In this document: piece after piece, positions 42,081-50,137 of the stretch
How positions within the stretch are numbered: position 1 is the stretch's first letter
How the letters are laid out: the number at the start of each line of letters is the position of its first letter
Source: Clostridia bacterium
Lineage (GTDB): Bacteria; Bacillota; Clostridia; Oscillospirales; Oscillospiraceae
Reading direction: 5' to 3'
DNA length: 64,000 bases
Assembly (NCBI GenBank): GCA_009929315.1
Contig: SAAS01000004.1
Coordinates: 1 to 64,000 of the forward strand
The notes under the pieces: model-generated
Told to the model about the DNA's origin: nothing
Databases searched by the model: none
Seen by the model: the letters and a program-made list of their open reading frames with translations, nothing else
Position numbers and translations under genes: made by a program

Positions 42081-44144
42081 ATGCATTACGACAGACTTTT
42101 TCTCCCTATTAAAATACGAAATCTTGAGCTTAAAAACCGTATCATCATGCCCGCCATCCATCTCATGTACAACATGGACGGCTATGCCAATGCGCGCTTT
42201 AACGAGTTCTACTGGCGGCGGGCGGAAGGCGGAGCCGGACTTATTTTTACGGGCGGCTGCCGCTTTGATGAATACGGCGGTTCCCCCGGCGTGATGAGCC
42301 TTGAAACCGATGATTTTATACCGGGTTACCGTGAATTTACTGACGGTATGCACAAGCGCGGAGCAAAGGTCGGCGTTCAGCTTTACCACGCGGGCGCTTA
42401 CGCCCACTCGATCGCCAATGACGGGCGCGAAGCCCTTGCTCCCAGCGCAATATTGAGCAAATTCACAAAGGAAATGCCCAGAGAAATGACCCGCGAAGAA
42501 ATGCGTGTAATCATCTCAAAATGGGCGGCCGCCGCCAAGCGCGCCCAAAGCGCGGGCTTCGACATTGTTGAAATCATAGCTTCCGCGGGCTATCTCATAA
42601 GCCAGTTTCTTTCCCCAAAGACAAATCAGCGCACCGATGAATATGGCGGCTCTTGGGAAAACCGAACACGCTTTCCTCTTGAGGTTATCGCAGCCGTCAG
42701 GGAGGCCGTCGGTGATGATTTTCCGATTTCCGTGCGTATTGCTGGCAATGATTTGGTTCCCGGCTCCAATACAAACACGGAAGCCGTGATGTTTGCCAAG
42801 CTGCTGGAAAAGGCCGGAGTTGACATGATAAATGTAACAGGCGGCTGGCATGAATCCGTTGTGCCGCAGCTAACCGGTGAGCTTCCTCGCGGCGGTTTTA
42901 CATATCTCACCTCCGCTGTGAAAGATGCTGTCAATATTCCTGTCGCCGCCTCAAATCGAATTAACGATCCGCTTACCGCCGAAATGACTTTGGCACTGGG
43001 AAAGTCGGACCTCATCAGCTTGGGCCGCCCTCTGATTGCCGACCCGGACTGGCCTAAAAAAGCGCAAAACGGTGAGAGCGAAATAATTCGTCACTGTGTT
43101 GCCTGCAATCAGGGCTGCCTTGCCAAGACCTTTTTTGCCGAGCCTGTGGAGTGCCTTGTCAACGGCTTTGCCGGTCATGAGTATATGCTTAAAATGTACC
43201 GCGCAAAGGAGCCTAAAGCTATTCTAGTGCTTGGTGCCGGGGTAGCGGGCTGTGAGTTTGCCGTTCAGGCCACTTTGTGCGGTCATAACGTCACCGTTTG
43301 GGAAAAATCGGACCACATCGGCGGTCAGCTTTATCTTGCCGCCGCGTCGCACGCAAAGCGCGAATTTTTAACTCTGGCTTCCTATTACACGTCGGCTTTT
43401 AAAAAGCTAGGTATTGAACTTCTGCTGAATAAAAATGCCGGTTTGTATGAAATTAAGACCGCAGGCTTTGATGTCATAGTGACGGCAACGGGCAACACCC
43501 CTAAAAGCATTACTCTTCCGGGAAAAAGCTCAATACCCGTTTATAGCTACTCCGACATTTTGAGTGGGAAAGCCGTTGCCGGCAGAGATGTGGTTATTGT
43601 AGGCGGGGCCGCCGTGGGCTGCGAAACCGCCGATTATCTTGCTTATGAGGCGGCTATGTCCCCCGAAGAGCTGTATTTTATCCTTTCTCAGCGCTCTGAA
43701 GAGCCTGAAAAAGTCCTTGAAATGGTGGACAAAACACGCAGAAACATCGCAATTGTAGATATTGCAAAAATCGGAACAGGTTTTGAGCAGGGCACAGCGT
43801 GGCCCCTATTAAAGGAACTTAACCGTTTCGGGGTTAAACAATATTCCTACGCGAAAATCCTTGAGCTAACCGAGAGAACTGTTGAAATTGAGGCTGTGGA
43901 GCCCAAAACCCGCGAGCAAAAGGCTAAAGAGCGTGAAAGCGGCATAGTCGAGCCCGAAAAGCTCCTGCATTTAAGCCTACCCTGCGACACAATCGTTATC
44001 GCGGCAGGCTCCGTTCCTAACAACGAGCTATATAATGCGCTGAAGTCTGATATTCACGAGATTTACAATATCGGTGATTCTTTTGAGGTCGGTAAAATTT
44101 CTGATGCCGTTTCACAGGCAATCGAGCTTGCAAGAAAGCTGTAA
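42081..44144 (+). CDS. Old-yellow-enzyme/2,4-dienoyl-CoA-reductase-type NADH:flavin oxidoreductase with 4Fe-4S and FAD
   Basis: 687 residues. An N-terminal FMN TIM barrel (about 1-330) has LKNRIIMPAI and GRPLIADPDWP. The iron-sulfur motif is C-x2-C-x3-C-x11-C (CVACNQGC followed by a Cys 12 residues on, about 347-366). The C-terminal FAD/NADH-binding half has LVLGAGVAGCEFA and VVIVGGAAVGCETADYLA. The layout matches 2,4-dienoyl-CoA reductase, trimethylamine dehydrogenase and bile-acid BaiCD/BaiH enzymes. The barrel position that is often the active-site Tyr-His-Tyr region reads LYHAGAYAH. The substrate is unknown; an enoate or enone is likely. Confidence 0.9.
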   Translation: MHYDRLFLPIKIRNLELKNRIIMPAIHLMYNMDGYANARFNEFYWRRAEGGAGLIFTGGCRFDEYGGSPGVMSLETDDFIPGYREFTDGMHKRGAKVGVQLYHAGAYAHSIANDGREALAPSAILSKFTKEMPREMTREEMRVIISKWAAAAKRAQSAGFDIVEIIASAGYLISQFLSPKTNQRTDEYGGSWENRTRFPLEVIAAVREAVGDDFPISVRIAGNDLVPGSNTNTEAVMFAKLLEKAGVDMINVTGGWHESVVPQLTGELPRGGFTYLTSAVKDAVNIPVAASNRINDPLTAEMTLALGKSDLISLGRPLIADPDWPKKAQNGESEIIRHCVACNQGCLAKTFFAEPVECLVNGFAGHEYMLKMYRAKEPKAILVLGAGVAGCEFAVQATLCGHNVTVWEKSDHIGGQLYLAAASHAKREFLTLASYYTSAFKKLGIELLLNKNAGLYEIKTAGFDVIVTATGNTPKSITLPGKSSIPVYSYSDILSGKAVAGRDVVIVGGAAVGCETADYLAYEAAMSPEELYFILSQRSEEPEKVLEMVDKTRRNIAIVDIAKIGTGFEQGTAWPLLKELNRFGVKQYSYAKILELTERTVEIEAVEPKTREQKAKERESGIVEPEKLLHLSLPCDTIVIAAGSVPNNELYNALKSDIHEIYNIGDSFEVGKISDAVSQAIELARKL

Positions 44145-44177
44145 GCCTAAACCCTAACCCAATAATTTATTTTTCAG

Positions 44178-44220
44178 AATGAGAGGGCGGTTTGCTTTTG
44201 CAAACCGCCCTCTCATTCTT
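44178..44220. terminator. Terminator between convergent genes, perfect 19-bp stem
   Basis: GAATGAGAGGGCGGTTTGC, loop TTTT, and its exact complement end both the reductase gene and the XRE operon. The T tract is weak, but the stem is exceptionally stable. Confidence 0.8.
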
Positions 44221-44270
44221 CGCGTCAAATATCGCATGAAAAGTCGCTGTTATAGGATTATTTTGCAGTT

Positions 44271-44549
44271 TCAGGTTGCGAGAGCCTTTCTTTCAACAAA
44301 CCAGCGTCCAACATTATTACCCGCGATTTCCGCGCTGCGCTCAAAAAACAGATAGCTGCGCTGACCGCGCACAAAAATCGTATAACGGTCGCCCTGACCT
44401 CCCGCTTTCATCGCGGCGGCCTGACGAATATCCAGCACCCTGTCAATTTCATAGACAGTTCCGTCCTCCCACGTCAGCTCTCGGGGCAGCATTCTCCCCT
44501 GCTCGTCGAAGGAGGCGCGGACATTGACATAAACCTTAACATTGTCCAT
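44271..44549 (-). CDS. Small protein encoded with XRE and ImmA/IrrE genes, facing dinB
   Basis: 92 residues, beta-rich and soluble, with no known catalytic motif that I can see. Features: RASFDEQGRMLPRELTWEDG, a basic GQGDRYTIFVRGQRSYLFFE region and a WFVERK end. It resembles small proteins that neighbour Y-family polymerase genes in Firmicutes (DUF6504-like); I hold that assignment loosely. It starts two bases after the stop of the ImmA/IrrE gene, so it is the third gene of the operon. A role in binding DNA or the polymerase is only a suggestion from context. Confidence 0.7.
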   Translation of the reverse strand: MDNVKVYVNVRASFDEQGRMLPRELTWEDGTVYEIDRVLDIRQAAAMKAGGQGDRYTIFVRGQRSYLFFERSAEIAGNNVGRWFVERKALAT

Positions 44550-44551
44550 GG

Positions 44552-45079
44552 CTAGACCTTCCTTAAAAAATCTCCCTTCGCCATGAGCGGCGGCTCAATC
44601 ATCTCATAGCCTCTGCGCTTCATTAGTCTGAACTTAAAATCCAGCATTTCCGGCGGGACGCCGAGCCTTGCCGCAGCGCCGAAAAACGAAATGTCTTCAT
44701 TTAAAAGACCAAGCACGTCCTCGTCCCTCATAAGATAGTCCGCCGCGAAAACATTCGCCTCATATTCCTTGACACTCGCGTTGTCGAAAACAGCAAAATC
44801 GTGAAATGCGGCGGAGCTGCCCTTATTGCAGTGCAGCACCGAGTGCGCAAGCTCGTGCATCAAAATGACGCGCTGCAGCTCCTGCGGCAGGTCGGAATTT
44901 ACCGTTATGTGCTTCTGGCGGCAGAGCGACACAAAAAAACCCTTGCAGCAGCCATCGAAATTGCCCATCGGTTCATATTTGACGATGACCTTCATCGCCT
45001 CCGCAAGCTTCTTCGGCTCGGTTTCGCCATACTCATTTTTGATTCGGGCAACTTCCCGAAGTACAAATTCGTTTTTCAT
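44552..45079 (-). CDS. ImmA/IrrE-family metallopeptidase
   Basis: 175 residues with the zinc motif HELAH (HExxH, in VILMHELAHSVLH, about residues 77-88) and the downstream EYEANVFAADYLM glutamate ligand, both intact. Family members such as IrrE of Deinococcus and ImmA of ICEBs1 cut an XRE-type repressor after stress; here the XRE gene is immediately upstream, 44 bases away in the same operon. Start ATG 45079, eight bases after GGGGGTGA; that GTG itself is rejected as start. Active-site completeness suggests a working protease. Confidence 0.9.
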   Translation of the reverse strand: MKNEFVLREVARIKNEYGETEPKKLAEAMKVIVKYEPMGNFDGCCKGFFVSLCRQKHITVNSDLPQELQRVILMHELAHSVLHCNKGSSAAFHDFAVFDNASVKEYEANVFAADYLMRDEDVLGLLNEDISFFGAAARLGVPPEMLDFKFRLMKRRGYEMIEPPLMAKGDFLRKV

Positions 45080-45123
45080 CTTGAAGGTCACCCCCTTTTT
45101 CGCTGTATATGGCGGACACGACT

Positions 45124-45561
45124 TTATTTTTCCTTGGATTTGCGCCCGTAAGTGCCCTTTGCGGCTTCCTTACAGTCGATATAAGCCTTCATAACAGCTT
45201 GGAAAAAGGCGTCCTTAGCCTCCTCGGATATGTCGCCTCCGGCAAAAAGCGCCGCGTTCGCGCTCAAAAGAGTCTCCACGTCTCGGGACTGACGCGCGCC
45301 GTACCTGCGTCTTGCGCTTTCTATGTAGTGCATGCTCTCCATGCCGTGAAGCGGGTTTGTCACCTCGTCTTTTTTAAGGTATTCGGGAGTAACTTCAAGC
45401 GCCTTTGCCAGCTTATAAAGCTGTGCCGGCTGAGGGATTCTCCCATCCGTTTCGTAAGAGGTGATTGTTCTTTTGCCTATTCCTGCCTTTGCGCTCAGCT
45501 CAGCCTGACTTAAGCCAAGCTCTGCTCTTCGCGCCACAAGCTTTTCTCCGAATGCTTTCAT
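45124..45561 (-). CDS. XRE-family helix-turn-helix repressor partnered with ImmA/IrrE
   Basis: 145 residues. The N-terminal XRE domain (about 3-60) has LSQAELSAKAGIGKRTITSYE and the PEYL end. The C-terminal part (about 75-145) contains the EEAKDAFFQAVMKAY helix common in XRE proteins encoded beside ImmA/IrrE genes. Start ATG 45561, nine bases after GGGGAGG; an ATG at 45570 abuts that site. It most likely represses its own promoter and the divergent dinB promoter through the repeated TAGCAA half-sites at 45588-45670, with relief by cleavage; this is inference. Confidence 0.9.
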   Translation of the reverse strand: MKAFGEKLVARRAELGLSQAELSAKAGIGKRTITSYETDGRIPQPAQLYKLAKALEVTPEYLKKDEVTNPLHGMESMHYIESARRRYGARQSRDVETLLSANAALFAGGDISEEAKDAFFQAVMKAYIDCKEAAKGTYGRKSKEK

Positions 45562-45587
45562 CCTGCGCATCCTCCCCCGTAGTATTA

Positions 45588-45670
45588 TTGCTATTTATTG
45601 CGTCATCACTCTTGACATTATTGCTGATATTTGCTATATTTATCTTGACATTGGTAGCAATTGTTAGCAA
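45588..45670. promoter_or_regulatory. Dyad-symmetric operator-like array between the XRE operon and dinB
   Basis: Half-sites TTGCTG (45621) and TTGCTA (45631), ten bases apart, face TAGCAA (45655) and TAGCAA (45665), also ten bases apart, across an 18-base centre. A further TTGCTA is at 45588. The ten-base periodicity puts paired sites on one face of the helix. The array overlaps the -10 of the dinB-side promoter and the start region of the XRE-side transcript. Confidence 0.65.
45612..45640 (+). promoter_or_regulatory. Candidate dinB promoter
   Basis: TTGACA (45612-45617), 17 bases, TATATT (45635-45640). The half-sites at 45621 and 45631 fall inside the spacer and -10. Confidence 0.65.
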
Positions 45671-45680
45671 CTATAAGCAC

Positions 45681-45709
45681 ATTATATCCGCTATATTTAT
45701 ATATGTCAA
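45681..45709 (-). promoter_or_regulatory. Promoter of the XRE-ImmA/IrrE operon
   Basis: On the minus strand TTGACA (45704-45709), 17 bases, TATAAT (45681-45686): full consensus. The operator array begins about ten bases downstream of the -10. Confidence 0.85.
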
Positions 45710-45746
45710 GAGCTTCTTTTTAAGTTGCGGCAAAATACTCAAATGT

Positions 45747-47003
45747 TTGGAGGCGTTTAAAATAGGCGAACGAGTAATACTCCACAGCGATATGAACTGC
45801 TTTTACGCTTCCGTTGAAATGATGCTTCATCCCGAGCTTCGGGACAAGGCCGTGGCCGTCTGCGGTTCAACGGAAACCCGCCACGGAATCGTTCTGGCAA
45901 AGTCCGAGCTTGCAAAAAAGGCCGGCATAAAAACGGGCATGGTCAACTGGGAAGCCGAACGCCTGTGTCCGGGTCTTATTCTCGTGCAGCCTCATTTTGA
46001 GCAGTATCTGAAATATTCAAAGCTTGCGCGCTCAATCTACCAACGATACACCGATTTTGTTGAGCCTTACGGCATGGACGAGTGCTTTCTTGACGTTTCG
46101 GGTTCCGCGGACATGTACGGCGGAGGATTGGAGATAGCCGAGAGTATTCGTGAGACGATAAAATCCGAGCTTGGGCTTACGGTGAGCATAGGCGTTTCCT
46201 TCAATAAGGTATTCGCAAAGCTCGGCTCCGACATGAAAAAACCGGACGCCGTTACCGTAATCGACCGCGAGAACTTTAAAAACAAGGTATGGCCTCTCCC
46301 CGCTTCCGACCTTTTCTTTGTCGGCAGAGCGACCTCAAAAAAGCTCTCCCGCTACGGCGTTCACACAATCGGAGAGCTTGCGGCGCTTTCTCCCGAATTT
46401 TTACAGCAGATATTCGGGAAGAACGGTCTTATGCTTTGGCTTTACGCGAACGGACGTGACAGCTCCCCCGTTATGAATAGGGATTTCGTTTCTCCGATTA
46501 AATCCATCGGGCACGGGATAACCTGCACCGTTGACTTACGGGTCGAGGAGGATGTCTGGCGCGTTATGCTGGAGCTCTCGCAGGATATTGGGCACAAGCT
46601 CAGGGCTCACGAGTGCAAGGCCTCCGGCGTGCAAATTTTTGTTAAGGACAGCTCCCTTAATTTAAAACAGTTTCAGGGCAGGCTGCCGTATTCCAGCTCA
46701 AATCCCAATGACATAGCCATGAAGGCCCGAGCCTTATTTAAGGACAATTACGATTGGACTCTGCCTGTTCGCGCTGTGACCGTCAGGGCCATCGACCTTA
46801 GAGGAATAAACGAAGCGGAGCAGATAAGCCTCTTTTCGGAAGTGGCAAGAACCGAGCGCGATGAGAGGCTTTATGACTGTGTTGAAGAAATCAGACGGCG
46901 TTTCGGGAAGCGCTCCTTATATTCCGCGTCGCTTATGGGCGATGTCAACATGCCTGCTTATCGCGACCATGAGCTCGTTATGCCGGGAATGATGGTCAGA
47001 TAG
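45747..47003 (+). CDS. dinB: DNA polymerase IV (Y family)
   Basis: About 413-418 residues. The polymerase copies past damaged bases. The palm begins VILHSDMNCFYASVEM (catalytic Asp in HSDMN, steric-gate region FYASVE). The second catalytic pair is in YGMDECFLDVS, and a helix-hairpin-helix thumb and the little-finger domain follow. Start is uncertain. TTG 45747 is the nearest standard codon but lacks a ribosome site. GGAGG at 45749-45753 is eight bases before an in-frame ATA at 45762, which would give MGERVILHSD, the length expected of homologues. Convergent with the diguanylate cyclase gene and divergent from the XRE/protease operon. Confidence 0.93.
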   Translation: MEAFKIGERVILHSDMNCFYASVEMMLHPELRDKAVAVCGSTETRHGIVLAKSELAKKAGIKTGMVNWEAERLCPGLILVQPHFEQYLKYSKLARSIYQRYTDFVEPYGMDECFLDVSGSADMYGGGLEIAESIRETIKSELGLTVSIGVSFNKVFAKLGSDMKKPDAVTVIDRENFKNKVWPLPASDLFFVGRATSKKLSRYGVHTIGELAALSPEFLQQIFGKNGLMLWLYANGRDSSPVMNRDFVSPIKSIGHGITCTVDLRVEEDVWRVMLELSQDIGHKLRAHECKASGVQIFVKDSSLNLKQFQGRLPYSSSNPNDIAMKARALFKDNYDWTLPVRAVTVRAIDLRGINEAEQISLFSEVARTERDERLYDCVEEIRRRFGKRSLYSASLMGDVNMPAYRDHELVMPGMMVR

Positions 47004-47020
47004 CCTTGCCGCAGGATATA

Positions 47021-47053
47021 GAAAGAGCAGCCGTAAATCTCGGCTGCTCTTTC
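47021..47053. terminator. Bidirectional terminator between dinB and the diguanylate cyclase gene
   Basis: GAAAGAGCAGCCG and CGGCTGCTCTTTC, a perfect 13-bp stem around TAAATCT. Confidence 0.85.
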
Positions 47054-47060
47054 TGCGCGT

Positions 47061-48815
47061 TTATTTATCTTCTTCAATCGCCTTTTTCCTGCTTTTATAA
47101 CCTCTTAAGCGAAGCGAGTCGCTGTAAATGCAATAGCCGTTCTTGCCCTTCTCTTTGGCATAATACTGGGCTCTGTCGGCATATTCAAGCAGCTTATTAA
47201 AATCGTTTCCAAATTCGCTGCTGTTCACCGCCCCGACACTTACAGATACGGATACATTATGATGCCCATCGCTGTACTCCAGCCTTAGCTCCTCAATTAA
47301 GCGATCCAGAAGTTTTGTGAGCTCTTCCTTTGTTACATCCTTGAGCAGAACACAGAACTCATCCCCTCCGAAACGGCCCAAAATATCCCGTGTTGAGAAA
47401 ATCGACATCATTTTGCGAGAAATATCCCGAAGCGCCCTGTCCCCTGTCGCGTGCCCCAAACAGTCATTTATATCCTTGAAATTGTCGACATCAAAGAAAA
47501 TCAAGCTGTTGTTTTTATCCGGAAATTTACTAAGATACTCTATGCATCGGTCTTTGAAAGCATCCTTATTGTAAATATCTGTTAAAGCGTCGACCTGCGC
47601 TTTTGTCATAAGCAACTGCTTCTCTTTAATCTCATCGTCGATATCGGTCAGCTTTCCGATTAGCCGCTTATTCTCACCGCCGACCTGCATGACATGATAA
47701 ATTGCCTTACTCCAGCAAGGTGTTCCGTCACTTTTACAGACTCTGACGATAAGTTCACCGTCAATTGTTCCGTTTCTTATGTCCTCAAGTGCCTGTGAAA
47801 ATTTCTGCCTGTCCTCTTCATAAATTTTACTCAGATTCGGCTTTTCGTCGCCCCAGTATCTTTTTGGCAGTGCCCATCCGAATTTTTCTTTGAATTGAGG
47901 CGAAACCTTGACGGTTTGCTCAATATAATCTATCTCAAAAAGTATTTCATCCGATTTTTCCAAAAGGATTCTGTGAGATTCCTGTTCAAATTTAAGCTCC
48001 TCCAAAATTGCCTGTTCTCTTGATACATCGACAATCATGCAAAACAGCTCTTTTTCACCTTTCTCATTTCTAACAAATGACCCTTTAACCAGTGACGGAA
48101 TGAATTTACCTTCCTTGGTTCTTACATTGAGCTGTACAGAAAACTCGTTACCTTGCGCTGCGGACGAGCTCTTCATAGTCAGCAGCTTATTGAGCGTATG
48201 TCTGTCATCAGGATGAATAAAATAAAAGTAATCTCTTTCGTAAATACTTCTTAATTCGTCCTCTGTATATCCCATGAGTTTAAGCAGGCCCTCGTTAACG
48301 AACGATATTTGATATTCCTTCTGCGGATTCAGAAGGAGAACGCCGCCGTTTATGTTGCTGCTTATATTTCTGAGCATGCTCTCGCTTGCAGCAATGCGCT
48401 TAAAGTCATTTGCTCTGGATCTGAGGGCATATATCCAAAAAACAATTCCGAGTAAAGTAAAAAACAAAATCACATAAATTCTTTCACCGTATCTCCTCCA
48501 AAAGTTATCAAGCAGAAAATCATGCCGATAATTAGAGGAGTTTATTACTCCGCCGGTAGAGCCATAAATATCGTTTGACAGATTTTCAATGTTCTCGTCA
48601 GTCTCCAGATACGTCGAAACTTCAGCGCTGTAATAAAGGGCATTACTCGCGTATACCTCATCCTTCGGCAATTGCTCAAAGCTGTAATCCGACTTAAAAT
48701 TACCTTGCACCGTGTTCGCTGCCGCCATTGCATTTGCAAATGTAGACAAACTCAAGGTGACTGAAAGCAGCTCCAGCAAAAGTATATGTGATAATATTTT
48801 TAATAGTTTACTCAT
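47061..48815 (-). CDS. Membrane diguanylate cyclase with PAS domains and GGDEF
   Basis: 584 residues. An N-terminal signal or membrane helix (about 4-30), a short external segment of about 80 residues, a second helix (about 112-132), two PAS-like domains (about 145-265 with FIHPDD, and 280-400), then a GGDEF domain. The active site FGGDEF is intact; the position of the inhibitory RxxD has Ser instead of Arg (STRDILGRFGGDEF), so product inhibition at this site is unlikely, unlike the cyclase at 34 kb. Start ATG 48815 nine bases after AAGG. It lies 27 bases downstream of a thioesterase gene, probably in one transcript. Confidence 0.9.
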   Translation of the reverse strand: MSKLLKILSHILLLELLSVTLSLSTFANAMAAANTVQGNFKSDYSFEQLPKDEVYASNALYYSAEVSTYLETDENIENLSNDIYGSTGGVINSSNYRHDFLLDNFWRRYGERIYVILFFTLLGIVFWIYALRSRANDFKRIAASESMLRNISSNINGGVLLLNPQKEYQISFVNEGLLKLMGYTEDELRSIYERDYFYFIHPDDRHTLNKLLTMKSSSAAQGNEFSVQLNVRTKEGKFIPSLVKGSFVRNEKGEKELFCMIVDVSREQAILEELKFEQESHRILLEKSDEILFEIDYIEQTVKVSPQFKEKFGWALPKRYWGDEKPNLSKIYEEDRQKFSQALEDIRNGTIDGELIVRVCKSDGTPCWSKAIYHVMQVGGENKRLIGKLTDIDDEIKEKQLLMTKAQVDALTDIYNKDAFKDRCIEYLSKFPDKNNSLIFFDVDNFKDINDCLGHATGDRALRDISRKMMSIFSTRDILGRFGGDEFCVLLKDVTKEELTKLLDRLIEELRLEYSDGHHNVSVSVSVGAVNSSEFGNDFNKLLEYADRAQYYAKEKGKNGYCIYSDSLRLRGYKSRKKAIEEDK

Positions 48816-48842
48816 TTGATACATCCTTGAAAAGAATTACGA

Positions 48843-49238
48843 CTACTTTTTCCGATAGCCGTTTGCCAGAACTGTCGCAATTATATTTCCGTCATCGTCT
48901 GTAACAACAACATCAAAGAAGGTTATGTTTCTCCCATTTTTAATACATTTGGCCTCAGCATAAAGAATCGGTCCCTTCGTCGCTCGCATAAAATTGATTG
49001 TGCCTGACAGAGACACGGTCTGCGGGTTACCGGTGTTGGAAGCGACACCGAAGGCGTAGTCAGCAAGGGTAAATATTGCTCCGCCCATCACATTTCCTTC
49101 AACATTGAAATGTCGTTCGTCTATTTTTAAACTACATTTTGAGTAATTAACATCTGCCGCCTCGATTCTCACTCCGGTTGTTTGAACGGCATAGACATCA
49201 TCGGAAAAGCTTTCAATTGCCTTTTTTGTATAGTCCAT
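48843..49238 (-). CDS. PaaI-type hotdog thioesterase
   Basis: 131 residues, one hotdog fold. The motif NVEGNVMGGAIFTLADYAFGVAS (split as NVEGNVMGGAIF and TLADYAFGVAS) contains the HGG-like turn (here MGG) and the conserved Asp on the central helix. Such enzymes hydrolyse aryl- or acyl-CoA thioesters. It is first in a two-gene unit with the diguanylate cyclase. Confidence 0.85.
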   Translation of the reverse strand: MDYTKKAIESFSDDVYAVQTTGVRIEAADVNYSKCSLKIDERHFNVEGNVMGGAIFTLADYAFGVASNTGNPQTVSLSGTINFMRATKGPILYAEAKCIKNGRNITFFDVVVTDDDGNIIATVLANGYRKK

Positions 49239-49361
49239 TATTTATCTCTCCTGCCTTAAACGGCTACTAGCGCCGTTTGCTAAAAATGCTGCCATAGATT
49301 ATCGCACAAATTTTAGTGTATGTCATCACAATATTACATTTATGATATAATTTTACAAATA

Positions 49362-49396
49362 GCAGGGTGTTTCCAACATTGTGGGAACACCCTGCT
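49362..49396 (-). terminator. Terminator of the liv operon
   Basis: GCAGGGTGTTTCC and GGGAACACCCTGC (one mismatch); the T tract on the minus strand is weak. Confidence 0.65.
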
Positions 49397-49438
49397 CTGT
49401 TAAGTAAAAGTTTCTGGCGCCGAGAACGTAACAGGCGC

Positions 49439-50137
49439 TTATGTTCCCAGGTAGGCTTTTTTTACTGCCTCATCCTTAAGGAGTTCTTTTCCGGGACCTG
49501 AAAGCGTTATCCGTCCCGTTTCCAATACATAACCCATGTTTGCTGTGTGGAGCGCCATATTGGCGTTCTGCTCAATCAAAAGGATTGTTACTCCCTGCTT
49601 ATTAATCTCCTTTATGATGTCAAATATTCCTTTGACAACCAGCGGCGCAAGTCCCAGAGAGGGTTCATCCATCATCATAAGCTTTGGGCGGCTCATAAGA
49701 GCGCGGGCTACTGCGAGCATCTGCTGCTCACCGCCCGAGAGTGTTCCCGCAGCCTGCCATGAACGCTCCTCCAAACGCGGGAAAAGGCTGTAAACCCAGC
49801 GAATATCCTCGCTCAAATTATCCTTGCGCAGGTACGCGCCGACCTTCAGGTTTTCAAGAACGGTAAGATCGGGAAAAACCCTGCGTCCTTCAGGAACAAG
49901 TGTGATACCTTTTGAAACGATTTTGTTGGCGGGCATACCTGTGATATTCTCGCCATTAAAGGTAACAGTGCCGGCTTTGGCGGAAACAAGACCCGCAATC
50001 GTTCTCAGAGTTGTTGATTTACCTGCGCCGTTCGCCCCGATCAACGTAACTATGCTGCCCTCTTCAACCTCGAAGGAAATTCCTTTTACGGCTTCGATTC
50101 CGCCGTAGTTGACCTTTAAGTTATCAATCTTAAGCAT
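49439..50137 (-). CDS. livF: Branched-chain amino acid ABC transporter ATPase LivF
   Basis: 232 residues. Walker A GANGAGKST, signature LSGGEQQMLAVARAL, Walker B LMMMDEPSLGLAP. The short length without C-terminal extension and the SLGLAP form are typical of LivF. Start ATG 50137, overlapping the livG stop by eight bases; an upstream GTG/ATG extension in the open frame lies inside livG and is not family-like. Last gene of the liv operon. Confidence 0.94.
   Translation of the reverse strand: MLKIDNLKVNYGGIEAVKGISFEVEEGSIVTLIGANGAGKSTTLRTIAGLVSAKAGTVTFNGENITGMPANKIVSKGITLVPEGRRVFPDLTVLENLKVGAYLRKDNLSEDIRWVYSLFPRLEERSWQAAGTLSGGEQQMLAVARALMSRPKLMMMDEPSLGLAPLVVKGIFDIIKEINKQGVTILLIEQNANMALHTANMGYVLETGRITLSGPGKELLKDEAVKKAYLGT

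Noticed and set aside
45465..45746. N-terminal extension of the dinB frame with hydrophobic segments
   Set aside because: It overlaps the XRE gene, both promoters and the operator array; homologous polymerases begin just before VILHSD.
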